A stretch of DNA of 12,925 nt from Mesobacterium_A hydrothermale (GTDB lineage Bacteria > Pseudomonadota > Alphaproteobacteria > Rhodobacterales > Rhodobacteraceae): assembly GCF_035818635.1 (NCBI RefSeq), contig NZ_JAYLLH010000049.1, forward strand, positions 1-12,925, in the 5' to 3' direction. Under the pieces are notes generated by a model. The model was not told where the DNA came from. It saw only the letters and a list, made by a program, of their open reading frames with translations, and made no database searches. This document shows positions 6,218 through 12,925 of this stretch, piece by piece; the first letter of the stretch is position 1; each line of letters opens with the position of its first letter. A program made the translations under genes and the position numbers.

Positions 6218-8407
6218 TTACCTCAGTCGCAATGCGTTCAGCGACACCGTAATCGAAGAGGCTGACATCGCCAAGGCGGCGATCAGCGGCGAACACAATC
6301 CCGCGATGGCCAGCGGCACGGCGATGATGTTGTACCAGGTCGCGATCGTGAAATTCTCGCGGATGCGGCGGGTCGCCGATTGTGCGGTTTTCACGGCATC
6401 GGGCAGGGGCGACAGGTCGGACCCCAAAAGCACGATGTCAGACGCCACGCGGGCGGCATCGAGCGCGGACGCCGGCGAGATCGACACATGTGCGCCAGCA
6501 AGCGCGGCGGTGTCGTTCAGCCCGTCGCCCACCATGAGCACTTTCTGGCCCTTGTCGGTCAGGCTTTGGATCCGGGCAGATTTGTCCTGTGGCAGGCATT
6601 CGGAGGCCCACTGCGGGATGCCAAGCCGCTTGGCCAGATCCTCGACCGCGCTGGGGGTGTCGCCGGACAACAGGATGACTTTCTTGCCCATGTCCTGAAG
6701 CGCCTGCACCGCCTCTGCCGCGCCGTCGCGCAGGCTGTCGGTGAACAGGAAGGGACGGGCCGGGTCATCGCCGATGGCCAGCCAGGCCGAGGTCTGCCGC
6801 GTCTGGCCACCGCCGACCCATGCGGCACGGCCCAGGCGAACGGTACGGCCTTGCCAGGTCGCCTCGGTCCCGTAACCGGGGATTTCGCCCAGGTTGTCCA
6901 GTGGGGCGGGGGTGATGCCATGGGCCCGCGCGGCTGCGGTCAGCGCGACGGACAGCGGGTGCGACGAGCCTTCGGCCAATGCCAGAGCGACTTCCAACTC
7001 GACCCTGGTGAAATCGCCGAGATTGGCAAGGTCGGGTGTCCCTGTGGTCAGCGTACCGGTCTTGTCAAAAACCACGGTATCGATCTGTGCAAGGCGTTCC
7101 AGCGCGGTGGAATCCTTGATCAGCAGCCCCTTGCGGAACAACCGGCCAGAGGCGGCGGTGGTTACCGCGGGGACGGCCAGACCCAGCGCACAGGGACAGG
7201 TGATGATCAGCACGGCTGCCGCGATGTTGATCGCGACGCGGGCGTCCCAAGTGTACAGATACCAGCCGACGAAAGCCAGCGCAGACAGGATGTGAACGCC
7301 GGGGGCATAGAGTTGTGCCGCTTTGTCGGCCAGCGATGTATAGCGCGAGCGGCCGGATTCGGCGATGGCCACAAGGTCCGCCATGCGGTGCAGGGACGTA
7401 TCGCGCCCCACGGCGCTGGCGCGGATGGTCAGGGGACCGGTCAGGTTGACCTCGCCCGCAGACACCTTTTGCCCGGGCGCAGCATAGACCGGCAGGGTTT
7501 CCCCGGTCAGCAGCGACCGGTCGAGTTCAGACTGCCCAAAGACGATTTCGCCATCGACAGGCATCCGTCCACCGGGACGGACGCGGATCAGGTCGCCAAC
7601 CTTCAGGTCCGCGACGGACACTTGCTGTTCCTCGCCTTTCTCGTCCAGACGCCAGGCGCGGGGCACTTCCAGCGCGGCCAGTTCCTCGGCGGCGGAACGG
7701 GCGATGGCGCGGGTGCGATGATCCAGGTAGCGGCCTGCCAGCAGGAAGAAGGTCAGCGCGATGGCCGCGTCGAAATAGGCATGTTCGCCCGACAGCGTGG
7801 TTTCCCAAAGCGATGTGCCCACCGCCAGCAGGATCGCAAGAGAGATCGGCACATCCATGTTCAACTGCCGGGCCGACAGCGCCTTCCAGGCATTGCGGAA
7901 GAATGGCTGGGCCGAAAAGCCGATCGCCGGCAGGGTAATGGCGGCGCTGATCCAGTGGAACATGTCGCGCGTTGCGCCTTCGGCCCCGGACCAGACGGCG
8001 ATAGACAGAAGCATCACGTTCATCGCGGCAAAGCCGGCCACGGCCAGCCGCATCAGCAGATCCCGGCCCGCACGGTCCGTCGCTGTGGCGCGCAGGGCGC
8101 CGGCGTCGAGTTCATGCGCCTCGTATCCGACACCGTTGACCACGGCTATCATGTCGGCTGCGGTCAGGCCGGGATCGGCTTCGATCTGGGCGCGCTTCAG
8201 GGTCAGGTTGACGCGGGCGTTGTGCACGCCGGGGGCGGCGTTCAGGGCGCGTTCGATGGTGGAAATGCAGGCCGAGCAATGGATCGCCGGCAGCGACAGC
8301 ATGATGTCAGCCTCGGTCGGTTTGTCCAGTTCTGCAAGTGCTTCGGCGGCAGGGGCCGCGGCGCAGGCGGGGCAGGCGCTGGCCTGGGGACGCATCGGGG
8401 CTGTCAT
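6218..8407 (-). CDS. ccoI: Copper-exporting P1B-type ATPase CcoI (FixI)
   Basis: This 729-residue heavy-metal P-type ATPase has a cysteine pair at the extreme N-terminus (CPAC, 12-15). An HMA metal-binding domain carrying CSAC (44-47) follows. Six or more membrane helices lie between about 115 and 415, with the C-P-C membrane site at 404-406, and a final helix pair follows at about 690-725. The actuator loop has TGE (301-303). The phosphorylation site is D448 in DKTGT, the nucleotide-binding HP is at 483-484, and the hinge GDGLND is at 627-632. All motifs are intact. CcoI/FixI pumps Cu(I) out of the cytoplasm to supply the CuB centre of cbb3 oxidase. This CopA2-type role, distinct from detoxification, is indicated by its place between ccoH and ccoS. 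It starts four bases after the ccoH stop. Confidence 0.95.
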   Translation of the reverse strand: MTAPMRPQASACPACAAAPAAEALAELDKPTEADIMLSLPAIHCSACISTIERALNAAPGVHNARVNLTLKRAQIEADPGLTAADMIAVVNGVGYEAHELDAGALRATATDRAGRDLLMRLAVAGFAAMNVMLLSIAVWSGAEGATRDMFHWISAAITLPAIGFSAQPFFRNAWKALSARQLNMDVPISLAILLAVGTSLWETTLSGEHAYFDAAIALTFFLLAGRYLDHRTRAIARSAAEELAALEVPRAWRLDEKGEEQQVSVADLKVGDLIRVRPGGRMPVDGEIVFGQSELDRSLLTGETLPVYAAPGQKVSAGEVNLTGPLTIRASAVGRDTSLHRMADLVAIAESGRSRYTSLADKAAQLYAPGVHILSALAFVGWYLYTWDARVAINIAAAVLIITCPCALGLAVPAVTTAASGRLFRKGLLIKDSTALERLAQIDTVVFDKTGTLTTGTPDLANLGDFTRVELEVALALAEGSSHPLSVALTAAARAHGITPAPLDNLGEIPGYGTEATWQGRTVRLGRAAWVGGGQTRQTSAWLAIGDDPARPFLFTDSLRDGAAEAVQALQDMGKKVILLSGDTPSAVEDLAKRLGIPQWASECLPQDKSARIQSLTDKGQKVLMVGDGLNDTAALAGAHVSISPASALDAARVASDIVLLGSDLSPLPDAVKTAQSATRRIRENFTIATWYNIIAVPLAIAGLCSPLIAALAMSASSITVSLNALRLR

Positions 8408-8411
8408 GGAC

Positions 8412-8876
8412 TCAATCCTTTACATGCAGGATCACACGCTGTTGGAAATGCCGGCCGTCGCGCGAAACCGCCTTCATCCGGATATTCCAGTTGCCGTCCG
8501 CCAAGTTGGTTTGGGCGACATAGGCCTGTCCGTCAAAGACGAAATCGGGGGACTGGTCGTCCTTGATCTGCGTGGCGCGGCCGATCACCGCGTCCAGCCG
8601 ATCGACTTCCACCGGGTTTCCGTCGGTGTCGGTGATGGCCAGGATCACCCGGCCATCCTTTTCTTCAGCCCAGACGGTCCAACCCAGTGACTGCTGTTCG
8701 TGCAGGCGTGCGTTGAACTCCTGGCTGGCAACGTAGGAGTTCTTCACCTCAAGCCCCGGGAAGGTCCGGATGGCGTTGTAGGCCAGGGCGATATTCACCC
8801 CGATGATGACCGTGAACGCACCACCAAAGACTGCCGCTGCGTGGTAGCCGGTGAACTTGAACTCCTTCTTTGCCAT
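8412..8876 (-). CDS. ccoH: FixH family protein CcoH (cbb3 oxidase assembly)
   Basis: This 154-residue protein has one N-terminal membrane helix (about 12-34) and a periplasmic FixH domain. The domain contains G-W-T-V-W, a DTDGNPV loop and a C-terminal beta stretch ending NWNIRMKAVSRDGRHFQQRVILHV. CcoH stabilises the cbb3 assembly intermediate. Its ATG overlaps the ccoG stop by one base (TGATG, 8878-8874), a classical sign of coupled translation, and ccoI starts four bases after its stop. Confidence 0.93.
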   Translation of the reverse strand: MAKKEFKFTGYHAAAVFGGAFTVIIGVNIALAYNAIRTFPGLEVKNSYVASQEFNARLHEQQSLGWTVWAEEKDGRVILAITDTDGNPVEVDRLDAVIGRATQIKDDQSPDFVFDGQAYVAQTNLADGNWNIRMKAVSRDGRHFQQRVILHVKD

Positions 8877-10309
8877 CAGTTGGCTCTCCCGTTGAAGACC
8901 GTGTCATGGGTTGCCGTGGCCCCCGTGGTCATGTCTTCGACCTTGAAGCTGAACGGCGTACGCTCGCTGGCTGCGGCGGCGGTGTCCTTGGGCGCCAGAA
9001 CATAGACCTTTTGCAGATAGGTTTCGTTCGCGGGCACAAGCACAGTGTTGCCTTCTACCCCTTCCAGAGCAATCGACAAGTCGTCATCGCCGGACAGGGT
9101 CAGCTGGAACGGACGGTCTTCGCCGTGCTTGTTCAGCAAGCGCACGTCATAGGTGTTGCGGATGGTGCCATCCTTCAGCGTGACGAAGGTGGGGTTGCGG
9201 ATCGGGGCAACGTTCATTTCGATCTCTGGGCGCATGATAAGTGCGACCAGCAGGCCGATACCCACCAGCGACCACAGCGCGGTATAGACCATGGTGCGGA
9301 CACGGAACACGTGGCTCCAGACAGAACGCGGGGCTTCGCCCGCCCGTTCGCGGGGTTCGTCGGACAGCGCAAGGTAGTCGATCAGGCCGCGCGGCTTGCC
9401 GATCTTGTCCATCATGTCGTCGCAGGCGTCGATGCACAGGCCGCAGGTGATACAGGCCAGTTGCTGACCGTCGCGGATGTCGATGCCCATCGGGCAGACG
9501 TTTACGCAGGCCATGCAGTCGATACAATCGCCCAGGTTCTCGGCGCCTTCGGACTTGCGGTGCTTGCCGCGCGGTTCACCGCGCCATTCACGGTAGCCGA
9601 TGGTCAGCGTGTCTTCGTCCATCATCGCGGCCTGGATCCGCGGCCACGGGCAGGCATAGATGCAGATTTGTTCGCGGGCAAACCCGCCGAAGAAGAAGGT
9701 GGTCCCCGCCAGAACCAGCATCGTGGTATAGGCGACCGGGCTTGCCTGACCGGTGACAAGGTCAACGGCCAGCGTCGGGGCATCGGTGAAATAGAACACC
9801 CAGGCACCGCCGGTGGCCAGCGCGATCAGGAACCAAGACACCCATTTTGTCATTCGCAGACGCAGTTTGCGGAAGTCCCACTTTTTCTGGCGGTGCAGAC
9901 GCAGGCGGGCGTTGCGGTCGCCTTCGACCCAGCGTTCGACAAGAATGAAAAGGTCGGTCCACACGGTCTGGGGGCATGCATACCCGCACCACACCCGGCC
10001 AAGCGCCGAGGTGAATAGGAACAGGCCAAGCCCGGCCATGATAAGAAGGCCGGCGATGAAGTAGAATTCATGCGGCCAGATCTCGATGAAAAAGAAGAAG
10101 AACCGGCGATTGCCAAGATCGACCAGAACCGCCTGGTCAGGCAGGGCCGGGCCACGGTCCCAGCGGATCCACGGGGTAATGTAGTAGATACCCAGCATGA
10201 GTGCCATCAGCACCCATTTCAGATTGCGGAAATTACCCGAGACCCGACGGGGAAAGATCGGTTCACGTGCTTCGTAAAGTTGGGGGGCTGGCTGGTCGGC
10301 GTTGGACAC
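8876..10309 (-). CDS. ccoG: Cytochrome c oxidase accessory protein CcoG (FixG/RdxA)
   Basis: With the GTG start at 10309, this is a 477-residue membrane iron-sulfur protein. Membrane helices are at about 31-49, 81-101, 155-175, 190-210 and 340-360. WCGYACP (107-113) and CIYACPWPR (216-224) contribute membrane-proximal cysteines. Two ferredoxin-type 4Fe-4S motifs follow: C262, C265, C268, C272 and C286, C289, C292, C296. A periplasmic Ig-like domain makes up about 365-477. CcoG is reported to reduce Cu(II) to Cu(I) for CcoI during cbb3 oxidase biogenesis. The frame stays open to a TTG at 10390, but that TTG is part of the FNR-type box, so the extended N-terminus would be translated from inside an operator. 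GTG 10309 has GGAG ten bases upstream and is preferred. It is the first gene of ccoGHIS. Confidence 0.93.
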   Translation of the reverse strand: MSNADQPAPQLYEAREPIFPRRVSGNFRNLKWVLMALMLGIYYITPWIRWDRGPALPDQAVLVDLGNRRFFFFFIEIWPHEFYFIAGLLIMAGLGLFLFTSALGRVWCGYACPQTVWTDLFILVERWVEGDRNARLRLHRQKKWDFRKLRLRMTKWVSWFLIALATGGAWVFYFTDAPTLAVDLVTGQASPVAYTTMLVLAGTTFFFGGFAREQICIYACPWPRIQAAMMDEDTLTIGYREWRGEPRGKHRKSEGAENLGDCIDCMACVNVCPMGIDIRDGQQLACITCGLCIDACDDMMDKIGKPRGLIDYLALSDEPRERAGEAPRSVWSHVFRVRTMVYTALWSLVGIGLLVALIMRPEIEMNVAPIRNPTFVTLKDGTIRNTYDVRLLNKHGEDRPFQLTLSGDDDLSIALEGVEGNTVLVPANETYLQKVYVLAPKDTAAAASERTPFSFKVEDMTTGATATHDTVFNGRAN

Positions 10310-10376
10310 GGCAGAATCGCTCCGCTTCCTTGTTATGAGTTGGTTGATCTTCTTCCAGTCATGCCGTGGCCGGGCA

Positions 10377-10390
10377 TTGACCTGTGTCAA
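10377..10390 (-). promoter_or_regulatory. FNR/FixK-type box upstream of ccoG
   Basis: On the minus strand the site reads TTGACACAGGTCAA, a perfect TTGAC-N4-GTCAA palindrome that matches the TTGA-N6-TCAA consensus of FNR, FnrL and FixK. Its centre is 75 bases upstream of the chosen ccoG start. Low-oxygen control of cco genes by FNR-type regulators is well known in Rhodobacterales. I could not place a matching -10 element at class II spacing with confidence. A 45-base AT-rich stretch (10391-10435) lies on the upstream side. Confidence 0.85.
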
Positions 10391-10435
10391 TTTTTTACAT
10401 TTGATATTTATATTTGGGTCGTTTCGCAGCGTCGC

Positions 10436-11314
10436 CTAAGGCGCATCGCGTGCTTCGGTGCGCAGCCAGCGGATGAAGTCCTTGACCAGCGGGCGCTGGA
10501 TGCCGGGCAAGGTGACCAGATGATAGCCGTCGCTGCCGGGATCGCGGAACAGCTCTACAAGGCGACCGGAGTTCAGGTCGCTCTCGACCCATTTTCGTGC
10601 TGTCACGGCGACGCCCTGGCCCTGGCGGACCGCTTCGATCATCAAGTGGCCGGGCAGGTGCACGATGCTGGCCACGCGGGTTTCGGTCAGGCCTTGCCGC
10701 TCCAGCCAGCGGCTGGCTTCGTTGGTGCCCATCTCTTGAAGCCAGGGCAGGACACGCAAGCTGTCGGGGGTATGCGGGACGTTGTCCGGCAGTAAATCGG
10801 GTGCTGCGACGGCGACGACCGGAGATTTCAGCAGAAGGTCCGATTGCAGCCCTGGCCACTCTCCACCGCCGTATCGCAGGCACAGATCAACGCCACCCGG
10901 AGAGGGGTCGATCAACTGCGGGCTGGGGTTCACGATGATATCCGCTGCGGAATGCCGGTCGCGGAACCGCGCCAGTCGTGGCAAAAGCCAGAACGCGGCA
11001 AAGCTGGGCGTTGTTGCCACGTGCAGCGGGCGGTCTTGTGAAGCCCCCGACAGCGCCTCTGTCACCTGTGCGATGCGGCCAAATCCGTCGGCAAGCGCTG
11101 CGGCCAGCACTTCGCCCTGTGGCGTCAGGGTCAGGCTGCGCCCGGACCGGTTCAGCAGGGTCAGGCCCATGCTGGCCTCAAGATTGCGGATTTGCTGGCT
11201 GATTGCGGCGTGGGTCACGTTCAACGCATCACCCGCCCGGGTGACAGACCCGGTTTCCGCGTAGGCGGCAAAGGCGCGGAGCGCCGATAGCGGGGGCAGG
11301 CCCTTCCAGTCCAT
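10436..11314 (-). CDS. LysR-type transcriptional regulator, GcvA-like
   Basis: This 292-residue protein has the winged helix-turn-helix at residues about 6-65 (PPLSALRAFAAYAETGSVTR, then ALNVTHAAISQQIRNLE and L-L-N-R-S-G-R). The effector-binding domain follows from about 92. The sequence WLLPRLARF in the first part of that domain and the general layout resemble the GcvA subgroup, though regulation of glycine cleavage cannot be inferred from this. Its ATG at 11314 abuts a perfect 17-bp palindrome that it may bind itself. It is divergent from a 49-residue small gene, which makes that gene the most likely target. Downstream, ccoG has its own FNR-controlled promoter and I see no convincing terminator between the two, so some read-through is possible. 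Confidence 0.88.
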   Translation of the reverse strand: MDWKGLPPLSALRAFAAYAETGSVTRAGDALNVTHAAISQQIRNLEASMGLTLLNRSGRSLTLTPQGEVLAAALADGFGRIAQVTEALSGASQDRPLHVATTPSFAAFWLLPRLARFRDRHSAADIIVNPSPQLIDPSPGGVDLCLRYGGGEWPGLQSDLLLKSPVVAVAAPDLLPDNVPHTPDSLRVLPWLQEMGTNEASRWLERQGLTETRVASIVHLPGHLMIEAVRQGQGVAVTARKWVESDLNSGRLVELFRDPGSDGYHLVTLPGIQRPLVKDFIRWLRTEARDAP

Positions 11315-11315
11315 A

Positions 11316-11332
11316 TGTAAGAAGACCTTACA
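11316..11332. promoter_or_regulatory. Candidate LysR operator (17-bp palindrome)
   Basis: TGTAAG (11316-11321), spacer AAGAC, then CTTACA (11327-11332) form a perfect inverted repeat that contains the T-N11-A pattern typical of LysR sites. It begins one base upstream of the LysR ATG and lies 81 bases upstream of the divergent small gene. Binding here would block the regulator's own translation or transcription start region. Confidence 0.55.
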
Positions 11333-11413
11333 AGATGTGCATATTCCAGAGTCGCAAGTGTCATCTTTTTATTCAATATATCAAGAATTAATCGTGAAGA
11401 AGGAGACAAGAAA

Positions 11414-11563
11414 ATGTTAGGAATATTCGCAGACATGATGATGACCGCAAGCCGCCAGGGACCCAGCCGCCCCAACCGCAAGGAACGGCCCTGGATGCCG
11501 CCGGCCCGGTTCTGGACCGCAGGCGACCGGATATTGTTTGACCGGGACCGGAGCGATGATTGA
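11414..11563 (+). CDS. Uncharacterised 49-residue protein divergent from LysR
   Basis: I do not recognise this gene. ATG is preceded by a perfect AAGGAG (11400-11405) eight bases away, the best ribosome binding site in the window. The 49-residue product begins with a short hydrophobic, methionine-rich segment (MLGIFADMMMTASR) and continues with a basic, proline-rich middle (PSRPNRKERPWMPPARFW). It ends in a TAGDRILFDRDRSDD-like tail with alternating charge. There is no clear signal peptide or full membrane helix, and no cysteines. The 99-base AT-rich gap to the LysR start holds a palindromic operator candidate, and a strong hairpin terminator follows at 11617. Gene position and translation signals make it likely real and a likely LysR target. 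The function is unknown. Confidence 0.65.
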   Translation: MLGIFADMMMTASRQGPSRPNRKERPWMPPARFWTAGDRILFDRDRSDD

Positions 11564-11616
11564 TCCGATTGTCTTTGTCCCGCCCGCGCTGCTGCACAAG
11601 CCACGCCATGAACGCA

Positions 11617-11645
11617 AAACGGCGGGGCGCAAGGCCCCGCCGTTT
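11617..11645. terminator. Bidirectional hairpin terminator between convergent genes
   Basis: The perfect 12-bp stem AAACGGCGGGGC (11617-11628) / GCCCCGCCGTTT (11634-11645) has the loop GCAAG. It lies between the small gene (stop 11563, plus) and the second LysR gene (stop 11670, minus). The U-tracts are short (TTT on plus, TTTT on minus), but the stem is very strong. Confidence 0.75.
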
Positions 11646-11669
11646 CGGCGATAGGTTCACGCGGCCGGG

Positions 11670-12551
11670 TCAGCCTGGCCAATCAAACATATGGGCCGCG
11701 CGCATCATGGCAGACAGGGCCGGTGTGTGCGGCCGCCCGGGCATGGTAAACAGCGAGATCTGGCGCGTGACCTCGGGATCGCCCAACGGGCGCTGGATCA
11801 GGCCGGGCAGGGTGACGGAGTATTCCGGCATGAAGGCAAAGCCGATCCCGGCCAGAACCATCGCCTGAACCCAGTCTTCGCGTTCCGAGCGGAACTTGGC
11901 ATACAGTTCGACACCGCGGCTTTCGCAGACGCCCATGACCATCTCTCGCAGTTCGCAGGCCAGACGATCGACATAAGGTTCGCCGGAGATATCCCGGAGC
12001 CCGATCTGGTTCAGCGCGCCAAGGTGATGGCCCGGCGGAATCACCACGACATAGCGCTCCTGGTAGAGCGGCATGATGCGGAATTGTTCGCTGCTCACGT
12101 CGTCCAGCTGGGTCATCACGGCGACATCGATCTTGCCGTCGGCCAGGTCACGGCGCAGCGTGTCGGGCGAGGTTTCCTGTACCGACAGTTCGACCCCGGA
12201 AAAGGATTTCTCAAACCGTGCCAGGAAGCGCGCCAGCCGCAGATGCCCGATCGTCGACATGACCCCGAGTTTCAGCGGCGCCTGGTTCAGCAGGCGAAAG
12301 TTCTGCGCAAGTTCCTGTGCGGTTTCAGCCTCTTGCACGATCTGGCGCAAATGCGGCATCATCGTGTGGCCGAAGTCGCTGACCAGGATCCGCTTGCCTT
12401 CCCGGTGGAACAGCGGTGCCCCCAAGGAATGCTCCAACTTCTTGATACCTTTGGTCAAAGCGGGCTGTGATACGTTGCAGGCCTCGGCGGCGACGGTAAA
12501 ATTCAGATGCTCCGCCGCAGAAAGCACATAGCGGATTTGAGACATCTCCAT
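11670..12551 (-). CDS. LysR-type transcriptional regulator
   Basis: This 293-residue protein begins MEMSQIRYVLSAAEHLNFT. It has the N-terminal helix-turn-helix (about 18-40, AAEACNVSQPALTKGIKKLE) and the LysR recognition helix end APLFHREGKR. The substrate-binding fold starts near residue 90 (PLKLGVMSTIGHLRLARFLA) and continues to the C-terminus. The frame is open 19 codons further, but ATG 12551 fits the family N-terminus and has AGGA about nine bases upstream. Its sequence is unlike the first LysR (different subgroup), so the two are not a recent duplication. Its presumed divergent partner is missing: only a gene-poor stretch and an IS end lie upstream. The effector and targets are unknown. 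Confidence 0.86.
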   Translation of the reverse strand: MEMSQIRYVLSAAEHLNFTVAAEACNVSQPALTKGIKKLEHSLGAPLFHREGKRILVSDFGHTMMPHLRQIVQEAETAQELAQNFRLLNQAPLKLGVMSTIGHLRLARFLARFEKSFSGVELSVQETSPDTLRRDLADGKIDVAVMTQLDDVSSEQFRIMPLYQERYVVVIPPGHHLGALNQIGLRDISGEPYVDRLACELREMVMGVCESRGVELYAKFRSEREDWVQAMVLAGIGFAFMPEYSVTLPGLIQRPLGDPEVTRQISLFTMPGRPHTPALSAMMRAAHMFDWPG

Positions 12552-12563
12552 GGGTAAAATCCT

Positions 12564-12582
12564 GTTTGTTACATCCCCAAAC
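12564..12582. promoter_or_regulatory. Candidate LysR autoregulatory site
   Basis: GTTTG (12564-12568) and CAAAC (12578-12582) form an inverted repeat with a 9-base spacer. Its inner bases give TG-N9-CA, that is T-N11-A, the LysR pattern. It lies 13-31 bases upstream of the second LysR ATG. The motif is short, so the support is modest. Confidence 0.3.
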
Positions 12583-12663
12583 GCAACTTGGCCAAAATCA
12601 GACGGCAAGCCAAGAAAATTTCCGCCACAAGTCCGACAAACTTGCGGTTATGGTTTGATGCAG

Positions 12664-12849
12664 TCAGGTTTCTTCCGGTTTGATGTCTGCGTTGTTAACT
12701 AACCCTAGCCCGCGACGTGGACGTATCTGAAATTTCGGCAGGTACGTGACCTTCACCTCACATTCACCATGCGTTGGGGGGCACAGTGAAAGCCGTCGGA
12801 CGGTCAATGGGCCCACTCCCGTTTGCCATTCGGCGGCTTCTTCTGTGAG
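12664..12849 (-). pseudogene. Possible 3' remnant of a gene cut by the IS insertion (unrecognised)
   Basis: On minus, a frame is open for 61 codons from the IS junction (the TAG inside CTAG at 12852-12850) to TGA at 12666-12664. It reads LTEEAAEWQTG at the left, LCPPTHGECEVKVTYLPKFQ in the middle and ends VNNADIKPEET. Internal TTG and GTG codons exist (GTG at 12756 would leave 30 residues), but none has a ribosome binding site. It could be the C-terminal end of a gene that once extended into what is now IS sequence. Third-position GC is lower than in the neighbours, and an open frame of this length can occur by chance. I do not recognise the product. Confidence 0.25.
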
Positions 12850-12850
12850 C

Positions 12851-12925
12851 TAGTGGATTGATCGCGACAAACGAGTCCGAATTGGGATTCCCATTTGGTG
12901 CTGGCCGTGCGAGTCATGCTGATGC
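12851..12925 (+). mobile_element. IS630-type insertion sequence, end (partial, runs off window)
   Basis: CTAG at 12850-12853 is followed by TGGATTGA. The terminus GTGGATTGA (12853-12861) is the exact inverted repeat of the element end at the left edge of the window. On minus, the bases inside this end do not encode the transposase C-terminus seen at the left, so this is more likely the left terminus of a copy reading rightward, with its transposase gene starting outside the window. No transposase start can be called in the 73 bases available. Confidence 0.5.

Larger units (their letters stand above)
12552..12852. other. Gene-poor stretch between LysR gene and IS end
   Basis: These 300 bases upstream of the second LysR gene hold no complete gene that I can support. 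They contain the LysR-site candidate at 12564, a 9-base direct repeat GGTTTGATG (12652-12660 and 12677-12685) and a minus-strand open frame (12664-12849) described separately. Base composition is visibly less GC-rich than in the flanking genes. Confidence 0.5.

Noticed and set aside
6380..8566. A 728-codon plus-strand open frame antisense to ccoI and ccoH
   Set aside because: It mirrors a GC-rich coding region with all P-type ATPase motifs on minus. Its translation is Gly/Arg/Gln-rich with no recognisable domain, so it is a composition artefact.
8870..10018. A 382-codon plus-strand open frame antisense to ccoG
   Set aside because: The minus strand encodes intact ferredoxin motifs of CcoG. 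The plus frame has low-complexity composition only.
12652..12685. Direct repeat GGTTTGATG, two copies 25 bases apart
   Set aside because: There are only two short copies, with no further unit and no link to a promoter that I can place. It could be chance.
1..12925. Composite transposon formed by the two IS630-type ends
   Set aside because: The enclosed genes are housekeeping genes in a typical chromosomal order with host-like composition. Two copies of a multicopy IS at contig ends explain the pattern better.
1..12925. CRISPR array, tRNA, rRNA or prophage genes
   Set aside because: No regularly spaced repeats, cloverleaf-like segments, rRNA sequence or phage structural genes were seen on either strand.

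Overview
This window looks like chromosomal DNA of an alphaproteobacterium of order Rhodobacterales (Roseobacter/Rhodobacter group). GC content is high, with strong G/C preference at third codon positions. A COQ9 gene divergent from rpsU, a 68-residue S21, a ClpS with the usual alphaproteobacterial core, and an FNR-type box in front of ccoGHIS all fit that assignment. No database search was possible, so family calls rest on motifs, length and order.

Layout. Bases 1-73 are the 3' end of an IS630-type insertion sequence. It is joined at a CTAG target to COQ9 (-), which is divergent from rpsU (+, with its own terminator). A probable minus-strand operon follows, read right to left: clpS, an rsmC-like methyltransferase, and an SDR oxidoreductase with altered catalytic residues. 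A HAD hydrolase and a D,D-carboxypeptidase with a C-terminal SPOR domain lie on plus. A strong hairpin then separates them from the convergent ccoG-ccoH-ccoI-ccoS operon on minus. That operon is tightly packed and starts behind a perfect TTGAC-N4-GTCAA site. Upstream of it are a GcvA-like LysR gene (-), a divergent 49-residue small protein (+) with an excellent ribosome binding site, a bidirectional hairpin terminator, a second LysR gene (-), and a gene-poor stretch. The window ends in another IS630-type terminus from 12853.

How the genes fit together. CcoG, CcoH, CcoI and CcoS are the maturation set for cbb3-type cytochrome c oxidase (copper reduction, copper export for the CuB site, and assembly). 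The FNR box implies induction when oxygen is low. The oxidase structural genes ccoNOQP are not in the window. The remaining genes are housekeeping: translation, 16S rRNA methylation, N-degron proteolysis, peptidoglycan trimming and ubiquinone biosynthesis.

The points most worth a second look are the uncharacterised small protein/LysR pair around a 17-bp palindrome, the SDR that has lost its catalytic lysine, and the two IS ends. The IS ends enter the window by exactly the same length on each side, which suggests the sequence is a whole assembly contig broken at a repeated IS.
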